From Mollicutes bacterium (lineage in GTDB: Bacteria; Bacillota_I; Bacilli_A; Izemoplasmatales; Izemoplasmataceae), in the NCBI GenBank assembly GCA_003559585.1, contig PWKX01000114.1, positions 1 to 7,560 of the forward strand: DNA of 7,560 nt, in the 5' to 3' direction. Positions within the stretch are counted from its first letter, which is position 1. Each line of letters begins with the position of its first letter. The position numbers were made by a program, and so were the translations under genes. The notes under the pieces were generated by a model. That model ran no database searches. It was not told where the DNA came from and saw only the letters and a list, made by a program, of their open reading frames with translations. Below are positions 1 to 5,033 of the stretch, piece after piece.

Positions 1-53
1 GCGCTTTGATCTAAATAATCATAAAACAATTCTACATTTGAGGTTTTTCTCAT
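1..53 (-). CDS. N-terminal fragment of an unidentified protein (runs off window start)
   Basis: An ATG at 53-51 on the minus strand opens a frame of 17 codons that stays open to the window edge. It reads MRKTSNVELFYDYLDQS. A GGTGAT sequence at 62-57, matching the 3' part of the AAGGAGGTGATC ribosome binding consensus, lies three bases before the ATG. A good promoter lies just upstream at 98-70. These two signals, rather than the protein, are why I call it a gene. A second ATG directly upstream (65-63) hits a stop after three codons and is not a rival start. The fragment is too short to assign a family and I propose no function. It is transcribed divergently from yidD. Confidence 0.5.
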   Translation of the reverse strand, partial: MRKTSNVELFYDYLDQS

Positions 54-69
54 TATATCACCATAGTGT

Positions 70-98
70 ATTCTATCAAAAAGTATGGCTTTTGTCCA
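70..98 (-). promoter_or_regulatory. Promoter for the leftward gene at the window start
   Basis: On the minus strand a -35 box TGGACA (98-93) is separated by 17 bases from a -10 box TAGAAT (75-70). Each differs from the sigma-A consensus at one position. The expected transcription start falls almost on the ribosome binding site at 62-57, so the leader would be very short. Called from pattern only. Confidence 0.55.
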
Positions 99-128
99 TG
101 AATATCAATCCCTGTGAAGGTAAAGTTA

Positions 129-157
129 TTGCTTGAATGCACAGGCTTTGATATCAT
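129..157 (+). promoter_or_regulatory. yidD promoter with extended -10
   Basis: An extended -10 element, TG-A-TATCAT (TG at 149-150, hexamer 152-157), lies 17 bases after a weak -35 TTGCTT (129-134). The weak -35 fits dependence on the TGn extension. The predicted start lies a few bases before the yidD ribosome binding site at 168-172, giving a very short leader. That agrees with translation beginning at 180 and not at the upstream GTG at 114, which lies before this promoter. Confidence 0.5.
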
Positions 158-167
158 AGAGCTATAT

Positions 168-172
168 GGAGG
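168..172 (+). promoter_or_regulatory. Ribosome binding site fixing the yidD start
   Basis: GGAGG sits seven bases before the ATG at 180. No comparable site precedes the in-frame GTG at 114, so this site decides the start. Confidence 0.75.
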
Positions 173-179
173 CAAAGCC

Positions 180-410
180 ATGAAAAAACTAATCATTAAA
201 GGCATTGAACGTTATCAAAACATCTCAAAAAACACACCCCCCAAGTGCCGTTATAGACCGACATGTTCTGAATATGCCAAACAAGCATATAAGACACGGT
301 CCTTTTTCTATGCATCGTGGTTGTCGTTATACAGAATCATACGCTGTAACCCGTTTAGCAAAGGCGGCTATGATCCTGTGCCACCAAAGAAAGATAAACC
401 TGAAAAATAA
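180..410 (+). CDS. yidD: Membrane protein insertion efficiency factor YidD
   Basis: This 76-residue protein has the full YidD signature. An amphipathic N-terminus (MKKLIIKGIERYQN) is followed by PPKCRYRPTCSEYA at 20-33 and RCNPFSKGGYDPVP at 55-68. The three conserved cysteines are Cys23, Cys29 and Cys56. YidD is a small membrane-associated protein thought to help YidC/Sec insert inner-membrane proteins. Family length is about 70-90 residues, so the gene is complete. The frame is open back to a GTG at 114, but the 22 extra residues do not look like YidD, precede the likely promoter and have no ribosome binding site. The tail after the conserved core (PKKDKPEK) is short and charged. Often yidD lies in the rpmH-rnpA-yidD-yidC cluster; here it sits alone, 71 bases ahead of metK and divergent from an unknown gene. 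Identification is firm; function is by family. Confidence 0.95.
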   Translation: MKKLIIKGIERYQNISKNTPPKCRYRPTCSEYAKQAYKTRSFFYASWLSLYRIIRCNPFSKGGYDPVPPKKDKPEK

Positions 411-421
411 TCTTATTAACG

Positions 422-450
422 TTGTAAAAACCATGAAAAAACGCTATGAT
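422..450 (+). promoter_or_regulatory. metK promoter
   Basis: A -35 TTGTAA (422-427) and a -10 TATGAT (445-450) are separated by 17 bases. The predicted transcription start is near 457, giving a leader of about 25 bases with the AGAGGTGA ribosome binding site at 467-474, seven bases before the ATG at 482. The leader has no room for a SAM-sensing riboswitch. Transcription from the yidD promoter may also reach metK, as I see no terminator between them. Confidence 0.55.
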
Positions 451-481
451 AGACACATGAATTTAAAGAGGTGAAGCAATC

Positions 482-1663
482 ATGAACTTAACAAGAAAAC
501 TCATGACAAGTGAGTCAGTGACCGAAGGTCATCCAGATAAAATTTGTGATCAAATCTCAGATGCGATTTTAGACGCCATTTTAACCGATGATCCCGATGC
601 ACATGTCGCTTGTGAAACAGCTGTTACTACAGGGCTAATTTTAGTGATGGGTGAAATCACAACTTCCACTTATGTCGACATCCAAAAAATTGTTCGTAAA
701 ACAGTCAAAGACATCGGCTATGATCGTGGTAAATATGGTTTTGACGCTGAAACCATGGGTGTTATTGTCTCAATCGATCCACAATCGCCTGATATTAAAC
801 AAGGGGTTGTTAAAAAAGATAATCCCGATGAAATTGGTGCAGGTGATCAAGGCATCATGTTTGGTTATGCAACCAATGAAACACCACAATACATGCCAAT
901 CACACACGTTCTGGCACAGAAACTAGCCAAACGTTTAAGCGATGTAAGAAAAAACAACACCATGCCTTATTTGAGACCTGATGGCAAAACACAAATCACC
1001 ATTGAATTTGATGATGACAATCAACCGAAACGGATTGACAGTGTCGTCTTATCCACACAACACGCACCAAACATCAAACAAAGCACCATCCATGACGATG
1101 TAAAAAAACACATCATCTTCAAAACACTTCCAAAACATCTACTAGATGATCAAACCAAATATTACATTAACCCAACAGGGAAGTTTGTGATTGGTGGCCC
1201 GCACGGTGATGCTGGATTAACAGGCCGTAAAATCATTGTTGATACTTACGGTGGTAACGCCAGACATGGTGGTGGTGCGTTCTCCGGTAAAGACCCTTCC
1301 AAAGTTGACAGAAGCGCAGCTTACGCTGCTCGCTGGGTTGCTAAAAACTTAGTTGCAGCCGGTGTTTGTGATAAGATTGAGATCCAATTATCTTATGCGA
1401 TTGGCGTCTCACACCCAACCAGCATCAACGTTGAAACCTACGGTACCAATCAAATACCTGAAGATGACATCATTCATTTAATCGATCATGTCTTTGATTT
1501 AAGACCTGCTAGCATCATTAAGCAATTAGGCTTAAAAGCACCGATTTACAAACAAACAGCTGCTTATGGTCATTTTGGTCGTGATGATTTAAACCTACCT
1601 TGGGAACAACTTAATCAAGTTAAAGCCATTAAAGCTTACTTGCATCAAAAAAACGACGCTTAA
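482..1663 (+). CDS. metK: S-adenosylmethionine synthetase (methionine adenosyltransferase)
   Basis: MetK makes S-adenosylmethionine from methionine and ATP, releasing phosphate and diphosphate, in the cytoplasm. The 393-residue protein has the usual bacterial length (about 380-400) and all three repeated domains. Visible motifs are TSESVTEGHPDK at 9-20 (His17, Asp19, Lys20 at the ATP/Mg site), GAGDQGIMFGYA at 119-130 (the adenine/methionine loop), DGKTQ at 167-171, the glycine-rich GGPHGDAGLTGRK at 238-250 (the P-loop-like triphosphate site), and GGGAFSGKDPSKVDRSAAY at 263-281, which binds phosphate and K+. The C-terminus has the typical TAAYGHFGR (359-367) and LPWE (372-375). Start at 482 is supported by AGAGGTGA seven bases upstream; Met8 is a possible alternative but has no better site. 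It follows yidD with its own promoter and converges on degV. Its last codons form one arm of a terminator hairpin. No key residue is missing. Confidence 0.98.
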   Translation: MNLTRKLMTSESVTEGHPDKICDQISDAILDAILTDDPDAHVACETAVTTGLILVMGEITTSTYVDIQKIVRKTVKDIGYDRGKYGFDAETMGVIVSIDPQSPDIKQGVVKKDNPDEIGAGDQGIMFGYATNETPQYMPITHVLAQKLAKRLSDVRKNNTMPYLRPDGKTQITIEFDDDNQPKRIDSVVLSTQHAPNIKQSTIHDDVKKHIIFKTLPKHLLDDQTKYYINPTGKFVIGGPHGDAGLTGRKIIVDTYGGNARHGGGAFSGKDPSKVDRSAAYAARWVAKNLVAAGVCDKIEIQLSYAIGVSHPTSINVETYGTNQIPEDDIIHLIDHVFDLRPASIIKQLGLKAPIYKQTAAYGHFGRDDLNLPWEQLNQVKAIKAYLHQKNDA

Positions 1664-1674
1664 AGCGTCGTTTT
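1650..1674. terminator. Bidirectional terminator between metK and degV, metK stop codon in loop
   Basis: A perfect 11-bp inverted repeat (AAAACGACGCT at 1650-1660 and AGCGTCGTTTT at 1664-1674) has a three-base loop TAA at 1661-1663, which is the metK stop codon. On the plus strand the stem ends in TTTT. On the minus strand it ends in a run of seven T, a stronger rho-independent terminator for degV, whose stop codon is at 1680-1678. The left arm encodes the last metK residues. Confidence 0.85.
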
Positions 1675-1677
1675 ACT

Positions 1678-2529
1678 TTATGTGGTAATGTATAAGATTC
1701 CAATCGTACGTTTTCCACAATGGGATGAAATCACACAACCCGCTTCTGTTTCATAAACATTTTTAACATTAGGCAAGGACTCATGAATCCAATCTTTCAT
1801 TAATTCAGCCTGATCATGGGATTGTGAATGGGTCACCATCACAAAATCATGATCCATGTTATCTCGGTCTTTAACGGCGTCATTAAACATGACTTGCATG
1901 CCTTTTTTTAGCTTGCCACGTGGTTTTTTACCAATCGCCATTTCACCATCAATGACTTTAATGATTGGTTTTACCCTTAACACCGTTCCAACCATGGCGC
2001 TTAGTGCTTTTAAACGACCACCCTTGTGCAAGTATTCTAAGGTATCAATGATAAATTGACTGCGAACCTTTGGAACCAAGGCCTCCACTTTGTTAGCGAC
2101 AGTCTTAGCGTCATCACCAGCGTTAATATATGCAGCAGCCTTTAACAATAATAAGCCTGAACCACTAGATAAGTTTCCTGAATCAACTAAGTGAATGTGA
2201 TTAGATTCTAACATGTTTTTAGCAATCGTTGCATTTTGAAATGTTGCTGAAAATTTAGAGCCAATGCCTAAATATATAATCGCATAACCTTGCTCAATGT
2301 ACGTTTTAAAAACTGATTCAAAATCGCCTGGTGAAGCGGCCGCTGTTTTGGGCACATCACCTTTTTGACTCACAATATCATACATTTGATCGGTGTTTAA
2401 ATCGACACCATCTCGGTATGATTCCTCACCAAAATTAACGTATAATGGAATTACACCAATTCGGTGTTCTTTTAACAATGATTCTGATAAATCGCATGTA
2501 CTGTCAGTGATTAACTTAATTTTTTGCAT
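1678..2529 (-). CDS. degV: DegV family fatty-acid-binding protein (FakB-like)
   Basis: DegV proteins bind one long-chain fatty acid in a buried pocket. Characterised FakB members present it to the kinase FakA, which makes acyl-phosphate for phospholipid synthesis. The 283-residue protein has family length and layout: ITDSTCDL at 7-14, VIPLYVNFG at 26-34, PKTAAASPGDF at 60-70, GIGSKFSATF at 88-97, VDSGNLSSGSGLLLLKAA at 115-132, DTLEYLHKGGRLKALS at 162-177, VKPII at 186-190 and CVISSHCG near the C-terminus. Likely ligand contacts by family are Thr62, the serines at 91/94, Arg172 and His270. The usual Thr-Ser pair reads Thr62-Ala63 here. I chose the ATG at 2529 because GGAGG (2539-2535) lies five bases before it; the GTG at 2541 overlaps that site and cannot use it. 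It has its own strong promoter downstream of the antiporter gene. FakB function is inferred, as no fakA is visible. Confidence 0.92.
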   Translation of the reverse strand: MQKIKLITDSTCDLSESLLKEHRIGVIPLYVNFGEESYRDGVDLNTDQMYDIVSQKGDVPKTAAASPGDFESVFKTYIEQGYAIIYLGIGSKFSATFQNATIAKNMLESNHIHLVDSGNLSSGSGLLLLKAAAYINAGDDAKTVANKVEALVPKVRSQFIIDTLEYLHKGGRLKALSAMVGTVLRVKPIIKVIDGEMAIGKKPRGKLKKGMQVMFNDAVKDRDNMDHDFVMVTHSQSHDQAELMKDWIHESLPNVKNVYETEAGCVISSHCGKRTIGILYITT

Positions 2530-2534
2530 AATGG

Positions 2535-2539
2535 CCTCC
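2535..2539 (-). promoter_or_regulatory. Ribosome binding site fixing the degV start
   Basis: GGAGG on the minus strand (2539-2535) ends five bases before the ATG at 2529-2527. The in-frame GTG at 2541-2539 runs into this site, so it is not the start. Confidence 0.75.
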
Positions 2540-2560
2540 ACACTTGATCATAACCATCAC

Positions 2561-2589
2561 ATTATACCAATAAACCCATCAATTGTGAA
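2561..2589 (-). promoter_or_regulatory. Strong degV promoter
   Basis: On the minus strand, TTCACA (2589-2584, one mismatch to TTGACA) is followed after 17 bases by a perfect TATAAT (2566-2561) with a TG extension one base before it. This is the best consensus -10 in the window. It lies between the antiporter stop and the degV start, so degV can be expressed on its own. Confidence 0.75.
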
Positions 2590-2612
2590 TAAAAACCATG
2601 CACGTTATTTGA

Positions 2613-3932
2613 TTAATACGTTTTACGCTTACGCGGAGAAATGATACACGCCCCGTTTTCATCAACTTCTTCACAACGCATCAAGGAGTGTCTTAACCCA
2701 AATGGTCCTAACAGTTCATAAACAAGTGTCCCTATTATCGTAATAAGCACAATCAAATTTCCGTGTAAGGGATCGGTTAACTGACTTCGCGCATAAAACG
2801 CGAGTGCCATAGCCGCCTGGGCTTGTGGCAACAAACAAAAGCCTAAATATTTACGCACATTTTTAGTAGATTTACCTAACACCCCACCCACATAGGTTCC
2901 AAATAATTTCCCGAAAATTCTAAACACAATATAAACAGATGAAAAAAGAATGAGTTGATGAAGGGGTACTAAACCACTTTCTAAATATATCAAAAACACC
3001 ATCTCTGCCCCAATGACTGTGAAAAACGCAATCATCACTGGTGGTGAAAACATATCTAACATATGCTCAGTTTCATGCTTTGCTAATCTCGTTGACATAT
3101 TCGCAAACGTAATCCCCACAACCATCGGCAATAAAATGGGTGATAGATGCACGTGCAAATCACCTAAATAAAATCCGCGATTCGCAATAGAAATCGAAAA
3201 CAAGATCGCTACCACAGCGGTCACAAACACAACCAAATCTTTATCAGCATCATGATAATCTAATTTATAGATGATGACTTTAAATAAATAACCAATGCCT
3301 ATTCCGATTAAAATCGAAAAAAGCAATTCAAAAATGGGACCATAAATCACGTCCATAAAAGAAAAACCAGTGCCTTGATCAACACCAATGGCAAACGATA
3401 AAACCAACCCAAACAGTAAGATTGCAAAAGCATCCTCAACACCATGTAACGGTACCAAGGTATCGGTGATTTCACCTTTGGTTTTATAACGTTTTGTTAA
3501 GTGTAAAATTGGACCCGGTTCAGTCGCAATCGCAATCGCACCTAATACCAAAGCAATATGGAAATCCAACTTAAATAAAAACAACCCTAAAGCTGTGAAA
3601 ATGAACGCAGACAACGCTTGAACGATGGTGACAATAATCACTTCGTTTCGCCTTCTTTTGATCTTACCAAAGTCGAGTTCAAGGCCAATCGAAAAAGCAA
3701 TAAACCCGAGAAAAAACATCGTTAATTGCATGAAGGCATCCACTAAAAACTCACGGTTCATCAAAATAAGCAGCAACCCAAACAATATACCCATAGCTAA
3801 ATAACCAGTCACATTTGGAATGCGGTATTTCTCAGCTAAACGCCCCACAAACATACCAGCAATAATCATCACAGCCAATAACAGGATTAAATCATAACTC
3901 CCATTATCGCTTGCCAAAAGGAAAATTCTCAT
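2613..3932 (-). CDS. CPA2-type cation/proton antiporter (Na+/H+ exchanger family)
   Basis: A 439-residue polytopic membrane protein of the monovalent cation:proton antiporter superfamily, expected to swap Na+ or K+ for H+ across the cytoplasmic membrane. Residues below are numbered from the chosen ATG. Family signs are the N-terminal helix leading to RIPNVTGYLAMGILFG (37-52), FSIGLELDFGKIKRR (80-94), the unwound-helix motif ATEPGPIL (136-143), GVEDAFAILLFG (164-175) carrying the acidic transport pair, and LLPQAQAAMALAF (367-379). About 11-13 hydrophobic helices are visible. The protein ends soon after the last helix with a basic tail (PRKRK), so it lacks the TrkA-N/RCK domain of KefB/KefC types. 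Two motif residues differ from common forms: TEPG rather than TDP, and Glu166-Asp167 rather than Asp-Asp. An upstream ATG at 3953 has no ribosome binding site, whereas AAGGTGA (3944-3938) is well placed for the ATG at 3932 (3935 is a close alternative). It is divergent from the ArAE-like gene. The ion carried cannot be told. Confidence 0.88.
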   Translation of the reverse strand: MRIFLLASDNGSYDLILLLAVMIIAGMFVGRLAEKYRIPNVTGYLAMGILFGLLLILMNREFLVDAFMQLTMFFLGFIAFSIGLELDFGKIKRRRNEVIIVTIVQALSAFIFTALGLFLFKLDFHIALVLGAIAIATEPGPILHLTKRYKTKGEITDTLVPLHGVEDAFAILLFGLVLSFAIGVDQGTGFSFMDVIYGPIFELLFSILIGIGIGYLFKVIIYKLDYHDADKDLVVFVTAVVAILFSISIANRGFYLGDLHVHLSPILLPMVVGITFANMSTRLAKHETEHMLDMFSPPVMIAFFTVIGAEMVFLIYLESGLVPLHQLILFSSVYIVFRIFGKLFGTYVGGVLGKSTKNVRKYLGFCLLPQAQAAMALAFYARSQLTDPLHGNLIVLITIIGTLVYELLGPFGLRHSLMRCEEVDENGACIISPRKRKTY

Positions 3933-3937
3933 CATTT

Positions 3938-3944
3938 TCACCTT
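3938..3944 (-). promoter_or_regulatory. Ribosome binding site deciding the antiporter start
   Basis: AAGGTGA on the minus strand lies five bases before the ATG at 3932-3930 and two before the adjacent ATG at 3935-3933. It lies inside the longer frame starting at 3953, which itself has no purine-rich site upstream. The start at 3932 is therefore preferred. Confidence 0.6.
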
Positions 3945-3966
3945 TTCTACCATATTTTCAATACCT

Positions 3967-3995
3967 ATGATATCATGGAATTATCTGTAATACAA
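3967..3995 (-). promoter_or_regulatory. Antiporter promoter with extended -10
   Basis: On the minus strand, TTGTAT (3995-3990) is followed after 17 bases by TATCAT (3972-3967), with TG one base before the hexamer. The 11-base stretch TGATATCATAG (3975-3965) is identical to the -10 region of the yidD promoter. No equally clear promoter for the divergent gene at 4037 was found in 3976-4020. Confidence 0.5.
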
Positions 3996-4036
3996 ATACT
4001 TAAAAATCTTTTTGTAATCATGCAAGGAGGCCCATC

Positions 4037-4993
4037 ATGAAACGCATCATTCATACCGTTTTAAAAATGACCATCGCCAGCATTTTAGCAACCCTCATCG
4101 CTCAAGCTTTCCAGTTAGAAGGGGCGATTACCGCAGGCATTTTAGCTGTTTTATCGATTCAATTAACACGAACAGATTCCTTTAACCTGGCCTTTTCCCG
4201 GTTATCTTCTTCTGTGATTGCCATCGTGTTATCACTCATTTTTTTCACCCTATTCGGCTATGAACTATGGGTGTTTTTCCTATTTACCCTTCCTTTTATC
4301 ATGATAGCTTTCACCTTAAAACTCTCAGCAGGCATCGTCCCTGCTTTGGTATTGGTTTCACAATTATTAAATCACCAACAATTTGAGTTCACCTTCACGC
4401 TAGCTGTGTTTGCCTTAATGTTGATTGCGGTGATGGTTGCTTTGCTGATTAACATAATCTATCCAACCAACACCAAAAAAGCATTAATGGTTTATAGTGA
4501 GTCCTTAGATGATATTTTAAAATCAATGCTTGATAACATCGGTACCTTTTTATTGCACACAGGCACCCTAGAAACATTAAACGCCGCCCATGAATCATTG
4601 AGTTCAAACTGGTTTGACACCATCGAAGAAGCTCAACTCATTGAAAAGGATCTATACTTTAACAAAAACATCATCGCCGCCGATTACATCCACATGCGTA
4701 AAAAGCAAAAAGACCGCATCGATACCATCATTAACTTGGCCAATAACTTAAAGAAAAAACATCCTTATTCAAAAGCCATCGGTAGTTATATCATGGCCTT
4801 AACTTATGATATCGGTAAAGCCAATAAAGCGACTCTTCAACAAGAAACACTACACACCTTATTAAATCACTACCGCAATAAACCGCTACCTTCAACCAGA
4901 GAAGCCTTTGAAACTAGAGCGGTTCTTTATCAAATGATGTTTGAACTTGATGGTATCTTAAACGCAAAATTAGCCTTTCATCAAACGCATTAA
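4037..4993 (+). CDS. YqjA-like aromatic acid exporter family (ArAE_1) membrane protein
   Basis: This 318-residue protein matches the Firmicutes YqjA/ArAE_1 (formerly DUF939) layout in size and form. The N-terminal half (about 1-143) has some five or six hydrophobic helices. It opens with the family pattern MTIASILATLIAQAFQLEGA (11-30), then ITAGILAVLSIQLTRTDSF (31-49) and a conserved Arg in AFSRL (52-56). The C-terminal half (about 145-318) is soluble, charged and mostly helical, as in the ArAE_1 C-terminal domain, ending with ETRAVLYQMMFELDGIL (292-308). The family is named after aromatic-acid and fusaric-acid efflux proteins, but the substrate of this short type is not established, so transport is inference. 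Translation starts at 4037, six bases after a full AAGGAGG (4024-4030). It diverges from the antiporter across about 100 bases and ends at a strong bidirectional terminator. Confidence 0.8.
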   Translation: MKRIIHTVLKMTIASILATLIAQAFQLEGAITAGILAVLSIQLTRTDSFNLAFSRLSSSVIAIVLSLIFFTLFGYELWVFFLFTLPFIMIAFTLKLSAGIVPALVLVSQLLNHQQFEFTFTLAVFALMLIAVMVALLINIIYPTNTKKALMVYSESLDDILKSMLDNIGTFLLHTGTLETLNAAHESLSSNWFDTIEEAQLIEKDLYFNKNIIAADYIHMRKKQKDRIDTIINLANNLKKKHPYSKAIGSYIMALTYDIGKANKATLQQETLHTLLNHYRNKPLPSTREAFETRAVLYQMMFELDGILNAKLAFHQTH

Positions 4994-4994
4994 A

Positions 4995-5024
4995 AAAGCC
5001 ACTGTGAATGTTCACAGTGGCTTT
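4995..5024. terminator. Bidirectional terminator between the ArAE-like gene and LTA synthase gene
   Basis: A perfect 14-bp inverted repeat pairs AAAGCCACTGTGAA (4995-5008) with TTCACAGTGGCTTT (5011-5024). The two central bases mean that the innermost pairs must open to form a loop. On the plus strand it ends in TTTAGTTTT. On the minus strand it ends in a run of six T (4997-4992). It fills the 40 bases between convergent stop codons at 4993 and 5034 and can serve both genes. Confidence 0.9.
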
Positions 5025-5033
5025 AGTTTTGAA

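Noticed and set aside
114..179. 22-residue N-terminal extension of yidD from a GTG at 114
   Set aside because: It lacks a ribosome binding site, lies partly upstream of the likely promoter and does not resemble YidD. GGAGG at 168-172 points to the ATG at 180.
205..474. 89-codon plus-strand frame overlapping yidD
   Set aside because: It is an out-of-frame shadow of yidD with no ribosome binding site and no recognisable protein.
651..926. 91-codon frame inside metK
   Set aside because: It lies entirely within the unmistakable metK frame and has no start signals.
1856..2059. 67-codon plus-strand frame antisense to degV
   Set aside because: It is an antisense shadow with no ribosome binding site; the minus-strand protein is clearly DegV.
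2591..2625. Possible hairpin (ACGTTATT with AATACGT) near the antiporter stop
   Set aside because: The stem is imperfect and AT-rich and no T run follows on the minus strand, so I do not call a terminator.
2393..2644. 83-codon plus-strand frame across the degV start and antiporter end
   Set aside because: It overlaps two real genes and a strong opposing promoter, and has no protein-like pattern.
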